The notes beneath the pieces were generated by a model. That model was not told the DNA's origin and searched no databases. It was given only the letters and a program-made list of their open reading frames with translations. Made by a program: the position numbers and the translations under genes. From an uncultured Amaricoccus sp. (GTDB taxonomy: Bacteria; Pseudomonadota; Alphaproteobacteria; Rhodobacterales; Rhodobacteraceae), in NCBI RefSeq assembly GCF_937891315.1, contig NZ_CALAGI010000175.1:1-7219 (forward strand): a DNA stretch of 7,219 nt, given 5' to 3'. Every line of letters begins with the position of its first letter. The stretch's first letter is position 1. This document shows positions 1-7,212 of this stretch, in pieces.

Positions 1-1365
1 GGTCCAGACACGACCGGCCTGGATGGCGCGGCCGAAGCGGTAGGCGCGGTTGCCGTCGCGGCTCCACACGCCCGAGCCGAGGCCGTAGAGCGTGTCGTTG
101 GCGATCTCGAGCGCCTCTTCGTCGTTCTTGAAGGTCGTGACCGAGACGACCGGCCCGAAGATCTCCTCCTGGAAGACCCGCATCTTGTTGTGGCCCTTCA
201 GCACCGTCGGCTTCACGTAGAAGCCGCTGGCGAGGTCGCCTTCGAGCATGTTGCGCTCGCCGCCCGCCAGAACGTCGGCGCCTTCCTGCCGGCCGATGTC
301 GAGATAGGAGAGGATCTTCTCCATCTGCTCGGAGGAGGCCTGCGCGCCGATCATCGTCGAGGGGTCGAGCGGGTCGCCCTGCTTGATCGCGGCGACGCGC
401 TTCAGCGCCCGCTCCATGAAGCGGTCATAGATCGACTCATGGATCAGCGCGCGGCTGGGGCAGGTGCAGACCTCGCCCTGGTTCAGCGCGAACATGGTGA
501 AGCCTTCGAGCGCCTTGTCGAAGAAATCGTCATCCTCGGCCGCCACGTCCGCGAAGAAGATGTTCGGGGACTTGCCGCCGAGCTCCAGCGTGACCGGGAT
601 CAGGTTCTGGCTCGCATACTGCATGATGAGCCGGCCGGTCGTGGTCTCGCCGGTGAAGGCGATCTTGGCGATCCGGTTCGAGGAGGCGAGCGGCTTGCCC
701 GCTTCGAGCCCGAAGCCGTTGACGATGTTGAGCACGCCCGGCGGCAGGAGGTCGCCCACCACCTCGGCCCAGACGAGGATCGAGGCCGGGGTCTGCTCGG
801 CCGGCTTCAGCACCACGCAGTTGCCGGCGGCGAGCGCCGGGGCGAGCTTCCAGCAGGCCATCAGCAGCGGGAAGTTCCAGGGGATGATCTGCCCGACCAC
901 GCCGAGCGGCTCATGGAAGTGATAGGCGACGGTATCGTTGTCGATTTCCGACAGCGAGCCTTCCTGCGCGCGCAGGCAGCCGGCGAAATAGCGGAAATGA
1001 TCGATGGCGAGCGGCACGTCGGCGGCCATCGTCTCGCGAATCGGCTTGCCGTTGTCCCAGGTCTCGGCGGTGGCGATCAGTTCGAGGTTTTCCTCCATCC
1101 GATCGGCGATCAGGTTCAGGATCCGCGCGCGCGCCGCCGGGGCGGTGTGGCCCCAGGCTTCGCGGGCGGCGTGCGCGGCGTCGAGCGCCCGGTCCACGTC
1201 CACGGCGCTCGACCGGGCGATCGAGGTGATGACCTTGCCGTTGATCGGCGAGGTATTCTCGAAATAGCGCCCGTCGGCTGGCTCGACCCACTGGCCGCCG
1301 ATGAAGTTGCCGTAGCGTTCCTTGAACGGCGCCTTGCGGGCCGAGATCTTGTCGAGAACGGTCAT
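1..1365 (-). CDS. acoD: NAD-dependent aldehyde dehydrogenase, ExaC/AcoD type (3' end cut by window)
   Basis: Oxidises acetaldehyde or similar short aldehydes to the acid with NAD+ in the cytoplasm; this group serves ethanol and acetoin catabolism. The 455 visible codons are open to the window edge, and the family is about 505 residues, so roughly 50 C-terminal residues are missing. Landmarks of the ALDH fold are present: PWNFP with Asn164 (oxyanion hole), VLKPAE with Lys187 (cofactor binding), FTGE at 237-240, ELGGKSPN with general base Glu261, NQGEVCTCPS with nucleophile Cys300, and EEIFGPV with Glu401. The sequence closely follows remembered Pseudomonas ExaC, including TAETWDNGKPIRET and HNKMRVFQEEIFGPV. 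The ATG start (complement of 1363-1365) has a GGAGG at 1374-1378 with 8-base spacing. It is divergent from an AcoR-like regulator, which fits control by that protein. The substrate and the symbol (acoD, exaC or aldB) are inferred from the family; the enzyme class is certain. Confidence 0.95.
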   Translation of the reverse strand, partial: MTVLDKISARKAPFKERYGNFIGGQWVEPADGRYFENTSPINGKVITSIARSSAVDVDRALDAAHAAREAWGHTAPAARARILNLIADRMEENLELIATAETWDNGKPIRETMAADVPLAIDHFRYFAGCLRAQEGSLSEIDNDTVAYHFHEPLGVVGQIIPWNFPLLMACWKLAPALAAGNCVVLKPAEQTPASILVWAEVVGDLLPPGVLNIVNGFGLEAGKPLASSNRIAKIAFTGETTTGRLIMQYASQNLIPVTLELGGKSPNIFFADVAAEDDDFFDKALEGFTMFALNQGEVCTCPSRALIHESIYDRFMERALKRVAAIKQGDPLDPSTMIGAQASSEQMEKILSYLDIGRQEGADVLAGGERNMLEGDLASGFYVKPTVLKGHNKMRVFQEEIFGPVVSVTTFKNDEEALEIANDTLYGLGSGVWSRDGNRAYRFGRAIQAGRVWT

Positions 1366-1576
1366 GTTGAATTCCTCCGTGTCGTCGGGCTGTGCCCGCT
1401 ATTGTCATTGTCCTTGAGGCTGCGGCTCGCCCGCGCGCCGAGTCAATAGCGCCCGGATCGCTCCAGACGGAAGGATGAATGGACTTTCGGGGGAATCCGG
1501 ATAGGCTCGTCGCACGAAACAACAGTCAAGAAACGACCGTCGCAAAAAGCGACAGGTGGGAGGAGTGGCGCGAGAC
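1366..1576. promoter_or_regulatory. Divergent promoter/operator region between aldehyde dehydrogenase and AcoR-like regulator
   Basis: This 211-base spacer must hold the promoters of both divergent genes. On the minus strand two TTGACT hexamers (complements of 1524-1529 and 1441-1446) match the -35 consensus in five of six bases, but neither has a good -10 about 17 bases on, so neither is assigned. I see no proper sigma-54 element (GG and GC with correct spacing), which agrees with the regulator lacking its AAA+ domain. In the aldehyde dehydrogenase leader, CGGGC-TGT-GCCCG (1386-1398) can form a small hairpin 7 bases upstream of the GGAGG ribosome site. The repeats at 1509-1553 are listed separately. 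Confidence 0.6.
1539..1553. promoter_or_regulatory. Candidate operator: GTCGC-AAAAA-GCGAC inverted repeat
   Basis: A perfect 5+5 inverted repeat with an AAAAA spacer lies just upstream of the regulator's ribosome site. Its half-site GTCGCA recurs at 1509-1514, exactly 30 bases upstream (about three helical turns). GAAACAAC (1516-1523) and GAAACGAC (1530-1537) form a second, imperfect direct repeat in between. Size and placement suit a dimeric Fis-type HTH protein, probably the adjacent regulator acting on itself and on the divergent dehydrogenase gene. The binding role is inferred. Confidence 0.4.
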
Positions 1577-2653
1577 ATGATCCGATATGGTGATTCGCGG
1601 ATCGCGACGGCCAGAAACCAGTTCTTCGGCGAGGGCCGGCTGCCGGCCGATCAGGTGGGGCACGCGGTGCTGCGCTCCTGGATCCGCTGCGCCGAAATGG
1701 GATTTCGCGAGCGGGCGACACCGGCGCCCGACCCGCTGACCCAGGGCGAACTGCGCCATCTGCACGAGCGGCACGCCCGTTTCACCCGGCTCTGCCGACC
1801 GGAGCTCGAACTGCTGGCCGCCGAGGCGCGCGAGACGGGAAGCGTGGTGATCCTGACCGACGCCGCCGGCATGATCCTCGATTCGCTCGGCGACACGGCC
1901 TTCGCCGGCCGCGCCGCCCAGGTGGCCCTGCGCCCCGGCGTGGACTGGAGCGAGGCGAACACCGGCACCAATGCGATCGGCGTCGCCCTCGCCGAGCGAC
2001 GCGCGGTCGCGATCCATGGCGCCGAGCATTTCTTCGACGGGCACGAGCTTCTCAGCTGCGCCGCGACACCGATCGTCGATCCGCGCGGCGCGATGCTCGG
2101 TGTGCTCGACATCTCCGGCTCATCGGGCATTCCGCATACCCACGCGCTGGGGCTCCTGCGGATGGCGGTGAGCCAGATCGAGCATCGCCTGCTGCGCCAG
2201 CGGTTCGAGGGCTGCCGCGTGCTGAGGCTGCACAGCGACCCCTCCATGCTCGGCACGGTGCGCGAGGGCGTGCTCGTCTTCCGCGATGGGATCCTGGTGG
2301 CGGCGAACCGCCGCGGGCTCGGGATCGTCGGGCTCGACTGGGACGCGCTCGACCACACCGCCTTCGGCGAGCTTTTCGAAGGCGCGCCCGGTGGCCGCGG
2401 CGCGGCGACGCTGCGCGGCGCCAAGGGCGAGGTCTTCGCCTGCGACTGGCAGGACGCGGGCGGCGGCGAGCCGGCGCTCCTCGGCGAGCCGGCGCCAGGG
2501 CCCGAGACGCTCCACGACGCGGAGACGGGCCTCATCCTCGACACCCTGCGCCAGTGCGGCGGCAATGTCAGCGCGGCCGCCCGCCGCCTCGGCATCCACC
2601 GCAGCACCATCCACCGCCGCCTGACCGCGAGCGGCGCCCCTCCGCTGCAATAA
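1577..2653 (+). CDS. AcoR-like transcriptional regulator, GAF + Fis HTH, no AAA+ domain
   Basis: A cytoplasmic DNA-binding regulator of 358 residues, resembling AcoR-type activators at both ends. The N-terminus (RIATARNQFFGEGRLP, then VLRSWIRCAEMGF) is the usual opening of that family. A GAF sensor domain spans about 75-205, with NTGTNAIGVAL at 128-138, HEL-SCAATPI near 156-166 and GVLDISGSS at 175-183. A PAS-like stretch follows (about 220-285). The C-terminus is a Fis-type helix-turn-helix (about 316-350: LDTLRQCGGNVSAAARRLGI, then HRSTIHRRL). The roughly 240-residue sigma-54 AAA+ module normally between them is absent: no Walker A and no GAFTGA, only a short Gly/Pro/Ala-rich linker. The frame is clean, so this is a short form, not a broken gene. 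I prefer ATG 1577, preceded by GGGAGGAG at 1558-1565, over GTG 1556 (365 residues). Divergent placement suggests control of the aldehyde dehydrogenase. The ligand is unknown; family members sense acetoin or related compounds. Confidence 0.88.
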   Translation: MIRYGDSRIATARNQFFGEGRLPADQVGHAVLRSWIRCAEMGFRERATPAPDPLTQGELRHLHERHARFTRLCRPELELLAAEARETGSVVILTDAAGMILDSLGDTAFAGRAAQVALRPGVDWSEANTGTNAIGVALAERRAVAIHGAEHFFDGHELLSCAATPIVDPRGAMLGVLDISGSSGIPHTHALGLLRMAVSQIEHRLLRQRFEGCRVLRLHSDPSMLGTVREGVLVFRDGILVAANRRGLGIVGLDWDALDHTAFGELFEGAPGGRGAATLRGAKGEVFACDWQDAGGGEPALLGEPAPGPETLHDAETGLILDTLRQCGGNVSAAARRLGIHRSTIHRRLTASGAPPLQ

Positions 2654-3072
2654 TAGGCATCCGGTCGGACTTCGGCGATCGGGACGGACCGCCTCCGCGG
2701 CCAGCCGGAGCGCGCAATGCGCGCGAGTCTTCTGGTTTGTTTCGCGCCCGTTGGCGCGAAGCGGCTGCTCTCCAGGTGGGCAAACCTGCATGAACGCGGC
2801 GGTTCTCCTCGGCAGGCGGCGCCGACGCGATCCGAAAGCAGCGGTCCAGAGGACACGTGGCGATGGTGGGGGTGACAGACCAGTACCCGCCTTGTCGAGA
2901 TCCCGACTATCCGTTGACCGCTGACGGCCCCTGGCGGCGGCGCCGAAGAGCGGCGTCCGAGCGCTCCCCGGTCGGCGATCGCGGGTCGTGGCGAGACGTG
3001 ATCGCGAAGCATTGCCGGCCACCGCGAGACTATCTACCAAGGGAGACCCCATCGAATCCCCCGGAGGCGCCG
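2654..3072. other. 419-base intergenic region with stem-loops; no gene seen
   Basis: It lies between the AcoR-like regulator and gcdH, both on the plus strand. Reading frames crossing it carry no recognisable motif, start without a ribosome site and look like chance openings in GC-rich DNA. An in-frame upstream extension of gcdH (from 2857) reads as low-complexity Arg/Pro/Ser-rich sequence with no resemblance to GcdH. Two stem-loops (2710-2724 and 2739-2762) lie near the 5' side and may mark the end of the regulator transcript. I could not pick a convincing gcdH promoter; the length leaves room for one plus a regulator site. Confidence 0.6.
2739..2762 (+). terminator. Strong stem-loop after the regulator gene; possible terminator without a T-tract
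   Basis: TTCGCGCC (2741-2748) and GGCGCGAA (2753-2760) pair perfectly around a CGTT loop. The stem extends by one G-U (2740/2761) and one G-C pair (2739/2762), giving 10 pairs. A smaller stem, GCGCGC-AAT-GCGCGC, sits just upstream at 2710-2724. Neither strand has a T-tract after the stem, so a classical intrinsic terminator is not shown; a 3'-end-protecting hairpin or a Rho-linked end is equally possible. Confidence 0.35.
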
Positions 3073-4290
<1,218 letters not shown>

Positions 4291-4515
4291 TCGGGCGGCG
4301 ACGATTTGTCTTCGTGGCCGACGGTCTGGCCTTCGGCGACCGTCTGGCACCGAGGGCATAGGCGGACATCGAAGGCATACGCATCGAATATCTTTACCAA
4401 GGCGTTGTGCCGTCATCGTGGTTCATTTCAATCGCGATGAACGGCCCGCTGACAAGTTTGACTTTCGAATGAAAGTCGGCAACGTGCGAATGAGCATCGT
4501 AGCGATCAGACCACC
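4291..4515. other. Intergenic region: end of gcdH and glpR control region
   Basis: The 225 bases between gcdH and glpR hold no supported gene. The first part contains GACGGTC (4320-4326) and GACCGTC (4338-4344), a 7-base stem around an 11-base loop, with a GTCTGGC direct repeat (4324-4330, 4342-4348). It has no T-tract, so it is only a possible transcript end for gcdH. The second part is more A/T-rich than the surrounding genes, contains the operator-like palindromes listed separately and presumably the glpR promoter. A TTGACT at 4458-4463 resembles a -35 hexamer, but I see no good -10 at the right distance. Confidence 0.55.
4421..4493. promoter_or_regulatory. Candidate GlpR operator cluster upstream of glpR-glpD
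   Basis: GACTTTC-GAAT-GAAAGTC (4460-4477) is a perfect 7+7 inverted repeat overlapping the -35-like TTGACT at 4458. Upstream, GTTCAT (4421-4426) and ATGAAC (4437-4442) form a second inverted repeat. The half-site-like CGAATGA occurs at 4466-4472 and 4487-4493, 21 bases apart, and CGATGAA at 4435-4441 is 31 bases before the first, so all three lie on about the same DNA face. DeoR/GlpR repressors bind TTCG-containing repeats near promoters, so autorepression of glpR-glpD is likely. No binding evidence is available from sequence alone. Confidence 0.5.
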
Positions 4516-5286
4516 ATGCAACTCAGCGAACGACAAACCGGGATCCTCCAGCGCGCCCGGGCCCTCGGCCGGGTGGAGGTCGAGGCCCTGGCGGCGGAAT
4601 ACGATGTCAGCACCCAGACCATCCGCCGCGACCTGAACGAACTGTCGCGCGGCGGCCTGCTCGCGCGGCACCATGGCGGCGCGCGCGCCGCCACGCAGGT
4701 GGTGAATTTCGCCTATGCCGAGCGGCGCGGCCTCGCGGGGCCGGCCAAGCGGGCGATCGGCGTGGCCGCCGCCGCCATGGTGCCGGACGGCTGTTCGATC
4801 ATCCTCAATATCGGCACCACGACCGAGGAAGTGGCGCGGGCGCTGGTCGATCGGCGCGATCTCGTCGTCGTCACCAACAATCTCAACGTCGTCGGCATCC
4901 TGTCCGGCACGCCGCGCAAGGAGATCATCCTCGCCGGCGGGTTGGTGCGGCAGAGCGACGGCGCCATCGTCGGCGACGAGGCGGTCGGCTTCATCCGCGG
5001 CTTCAAGGCCGATTTCGCCTTCATCGGCACCTCGGCGCTCGACGAGGACGGCGCGATCCTCGACTATGACATGCGCGAGGTCGCGGTCGCCCGCGCCATC
5101 ATCGCCAATGCGCGCCGCGCCATCCTCGTCAGCGACTCGCAGAAGTTCGACCGAAGCGCGCCGGTCCGCATCTGCGGTGTCGGCGATCTGCACGCCTTCG
5201 TCACCGACGCCGCCCCGCCGCGCGGCTTCGCGCTGGCCTGCGAGCGGGCCGGCGTGCTGGTCGAGGTGGCGGGGGCGGGATCTTGA
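4516..5286 (+). CDS. glpR: DeoR-family transcriptional repressor of glycerol 3-phosphate metabolism
   Basis: A cytoplasmic repressor of 256 residues, the usual length. The N-terminal winged helix-turn-helix (about 5-56) has VEALAAEYDVSTQTIRRDL and ends in the family signature RHHGGA (51-56). The C-terminal sugar-phosphate-sensing domain (about 75-233) has IGTTTEEVA (99-107), VVTNNLNVVG (118-127), ILAGGLVRQSDGAIVG (138-153), DYDMREVAVARAII (183-196) and VSDSQKF (205-211). It aligns well with remembered E. coli GlpR, including LNELxxxxLxxRHHGGA and TNNLNV. The known family effector is glycerol 3-phosphate, which releases the repressor from DNA. Overlap with glpD makes the assignment to that pathway firm. 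ATG 4516 lacks a clear Shine-Dalgarno sequence (GCGATCAGACCACC precedes it), suggesting modest translation, as expected for a repressor. It is probably self-regulated through the palindromes at 4421-4493. Confidence 0.94.
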   Translation: MQLSERQTGILQRARALGRVEVEALAAEYDVSTQTIRRDLNELSRGGLLARHHGGARAATQVVNFAYAERRGLAGPAKRAIGVAAAAMVPDGCSIILNIGTTTEEVARALVDRRDLVVVTNNLNVVGILSGTPRKEIILAGGLVRQSDGAIVGDEAVGFIRGFKADFAFIGTSALDEDGAILDYDMREVAVARAIIANARRAILVSDSQKFDRSAPVRICGVGDLHAFVTDAAPPRGFALACERAGVLVEVAGAGS

Positions 5287-6782
5287 GCGCGGCGTTCGAC
5301 CTTCTGGTGATCGGCGGCGGGGTCAACGGCTGCGCCATCGCCCGCGACGCCGCCGGCCGCGGCCTTTCGGTGATGCTGGTCGAGCAGGGCGACCTCGCGC
5401 AGGCCACCTCCTCCGCCTCGACCAAGCTGTTTCACGGCGGGTTGCGCTATCTCGAATATTACGAGTTCCGGCTGGTGCGGGAATCGCTGATCGAGCGCGA
5501 GACCCTGCTCCGCGCGATGCCGCACATCTCGCATCCCCTGCGCTTCGTGCTGCCGCGTCACGCGGGGCTGCGGCCGGCGTGGCTGCTTCGGCTGGGGCTG
5601 TTCATCTACGACCATCTCGGCGGGCGGGAGATCCTGCCGCCGACGCGAACGCTCGATCTCGCCAGTGATCCGGCCGGGGCACCGCTGAAACCGACCTTCC
5701 GCAAGGCATTCGAATATTCCGACTGCTGGGTCGACGACGCGCGGCTCGTCGTGCTGAACGCCTGCGACGCCGCCGACCGGGGCGCCGAGATCCGCACCCG
5801 CGTCCGGTTCGAGCGGGCCGTGCGCGCCGGCGACGGCTGGAACGCGACGATCCGCGGCGGCGCGGGGCTGGAGACGGTTTCCGCGCGGGCCATCGTCAAC
5901 GCCGCCGGTCCCTGGGTCGGCGACGTGATCCGCGACGGATTCGCGGCGACCGCCGCCGGCGACGCGCGGCTGGTGCGGGGTAGCCATATCGTCACCCGCC
6001 GGCTCTTCGCGCATGACCGCGCCTATATCTTCCAGCAGCGGGACGGGCGGATCGTCTTCGCCATTCCCTACGAAGGCGACTTCACCCTGATCGGCACCAC
6101 CGACATCGAGCATGACGGCCCGCCGGGCGCCGCCGCCTGCTCAGCCGAGGAGCGGGACTATCTCCTCGCCGCCGTCTCGGACTATTTCGCCGCCCCGGTG
6201 CGGGCCTCGGACGTGGTCTGGAGCTATTCCGGGGTGCGGCCGCTGTTCGACGACGGCGCCACCTCGGCCAGCGCCGCGACGCGCGACTATGTGCTCAAGG
6301 TGCGGGAGGAGGCCGGGCGGGCGCCGGTGCTCGACATCTTCGGCGGCAAGATCACCACGCATCGCCGGCTCGCCGAGGCCGCGCTGGAGAAACTGCGCCC
6401 GTGGTTTCCGCGCCTGCCCGCCGCCTGGACCGCCGGCGTCCCGCTGCCCGGCGGCGGCTTCGCCTGGGACGCCGGACCGGCGCTGGCGGCCGACTTGCGC
6501 GCGGCGCATCCCTTCCTCGACGCCGCCTGGGCCGCGCGCCTCGTCCGCCTCTATGGCACCGAGGCGGCGACGCTGCTCGCCGGAGCGCGGACCGCGGCCG
6601 ATCTCGGCGAGGATTTCGGCGCGACGCTGACCGAGCGCGAAATCCTGTGGCTGCGAGACCGCGAATGGGCCCGGACGGCGGAGGATATCCTCTGGCGCCG
6701 CACCAAGCTCGGCCTCCGCCTCACCCCCGCCCAAGCCGCCCGCGTCGAGACCTATCTCGGCACCCCGGACAAGGCCGCCTGA
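5283..6782 (+). CDS. glpD: Aerobic glycerol-3-phosphate dehydrogenase
   Basis: FAD-linked, membrane-associated enzyme (EC 1.1.5.3) that oxidises sn-glycerol 3-phosphate to dihydroxyacetone phosphate and reduces ubiquinone. The 499 residues match the E. coli enzyme (501) across the whole length. Features include the FAD-binding Rossmann motif FDLLVIGGGVNG at 5-16, ATSSASTKLFHGGLRYLEYYEFRLV (41-65), the AWLLRLGLFIYDHLG segment, FEYSDCWVDDARLV, NAAGPWV (206-212), GSHIV, IGTTDIEHDG, SYSGVRPL with Arg319, and FGGKITTHRRLAE. The C-terminal DAO_C region ends in WRRTKLGLRL. There is no signal peptide; family members bind the inner membrane peripherally. The start is TTG 5283, sharing bases with the glpR stop (TTGA), so translation is probably coupled; GAGGTGG at 5263-5269 is a distant ribosome site. 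The next in-frame start (GTG in LLVIGG) would cut into the FAD motif. glpK and glpF are not in the window. A probable terminator follows. Confidence 0.96.
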   Translation: MSAAFDLLVIGGGVNGCAIARDAAGRGLSVMLVEQGDLAQATSSASTKLFHGGLRYLEYYEFRLVRESLIERETLLRAMPHISHPLRFVLPRHAGLRPAWLLRLGLFIYDHLGGREILPPTRTLDLASDPAGAPLKPTFRKAFEYSDCWVDDARLVVLNACDAADRGAEIRTRVRFERAVRAGDGWNATIRGGAGLETVSARAIVNAAGPWVGDVIRDGFAATAAGDARLVRGSHIVTRRLFAHDRAYIFQQRDGRIVFAIPYEGDFTLIGTTDIEHDGPPGAAACSAEERDYLLAAVSDYFAAPVRASDVVWSYSGVRPLFDDGATSASAATRDYVLKVREEAGRAPVLDIFGGKITTHRRLAEAALEKLRPWFPRLPAAWTAGVPLPGGGFAWDAGPALAADLRAAHPFLDAAWAARLVRLYGTEAATLLAGARTAADLGEDFGATLTEREILWLRDREWARTAEDILWRRTKLGLRLTPAQAARVETYLGTPDKAA

Positions 6783-6791
6783 GGTCGATCA

Positions 6792-6839
6792 GGCGGCAGG
6801 GAAACCCGCGGCTCGCCGCCGGATCCCGCCGTTTTTTTT
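6792..6839 (+). terminator. Probable intrinsic terminator of glpR-glpD
   Basis: Nine bases after the glpD stop, GGCGG (6792-6796) can pair with CCGCC (6826-6830), immediately followed by G and eight T residues (6832-6839). Two small hairpins fit inside: GGG-AAA-CCC (6799-6807) and GCGG-CTCG-CCGC (6808-6819). The long U-run directly after a GC-rich 3' arm is the strongest terminator signal in the window; the exact fold is uncertain because several GC pairings compete. Confidence 0.65.
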
Positions 6840-6906
6840 GGCCATTTCGCCGCGCGGATTTACAGCGGCCGCGTCGTACCGACCCGCCGGTGGCAGGTCG
6901 CGGCGG

Positions 6907-6942
6907 CCGCGCGCCCGGAGGAAACCCACCGAGGGCGCGCGG
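6907..6942. repeat. 10-base perfect inverted repeat (stem-loop)
   Basis: CCGCGCGCCC (6907-6916) and GGGCGCGCGG (6933-6942) are exact reverse complements around a 16-base loop. It lies about 70 bases after the T-tract terminator. There is no T-run after it on the plus strand. It could be a second transcript-end structure or part of a repeated intergenic element. Confidence 0.6.
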
Positions 6943-7142
6943 GGGGAAGAATTTCTCCGGGAGCTTTGATCTCGGGACGGGCATGCGGGGGGGCCTGATA
7001 TCAAATCCGCTTGATTGCTTCGCCTTTGCCTGCGCCTTGCACCGCCGGGACCTCGCATAGCCGCAGAAGGCTGCGCCCCTGTCGATGTCCCTGTCGCCCG
7101 CCAGCACCATCCGGGCTATGCGCGATGTCCGAGCTTTCACTG

Positions 7143-7212
7143 CGCGATTTCGAGGCTACGCGAAATCGTGACGGGCATGCCCTGCGGGGGGCATGACCGT
7201 TTTCAACGGTCA
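7143..7212. repeat. Three consecutive stem-loops near the window edge
   Basis: CGATTTCG (7145-7152) pairs with CGAAATCG (7161-7168), extendable by one G-U and one C-G pair. CATGCCC (7176-7182) pairs with GGGCATG (7189-7195). TGACCGTT (7194-7201) pairs with AACGGTCA (7205-7212) around a TTC loop. The second and third share two bases, so their ends compete. GGGCATGCCC (7173-7182) is also a self-palindrome. They may end a convergent transcript entering from beyond 7219 or form a structured leader or repeat; the sequence does not decide. Confidence 0.55.

Noticed and set aside
190..1449. 419-codon plus-strand open frame
   Set aside because: It lies antisense to the aldehyde dehydrogenase, whose minus-strand frame carries every ALDH catalytic motif. 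The plus frame is Arg/Gly/Ala-rich with no motif; long antisense openings are usual in GC-rich genes.
1535..1560. Possible sigma-54 (-24/-12) promoter on the minus strand around TGTCGC and TTTTTGC
   Set aside because: The GG element is lacking and the spacing between blocks is too short for a sigma-54 promoter.
1556..1576. GTG start for the regulator, seven codons earlier
   Set aside because: The GGGAGGAG ribosome site would then lie inside the gene; ATG 1577 follows it at a normal distance and gives the usual family N-terminus.
1651..3012. 453-codon minus-strand open frame across the regulator and the following gap
   Set aside because: It is a shadow of the AcoR-like regulator continuing into the gap; composition is Ser/Arg/Pro-rich and no family is recognisable.
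2857..3072. N-terminal extension of gcdH by 72 codons
   Set aside because: The extension has no GcdH similarity, while ATG 3073 has a well-spaced GGAGG and gives the normal 405-residue length.
7125..7196. 23-codon plus-strand small frame beginning MSELSLRDFEATRNRD
   Set aside because: It has no Shine-Dalgarno sequence, no known family, and it overlaps the stem-loop cluster; a chance frame is more likely.
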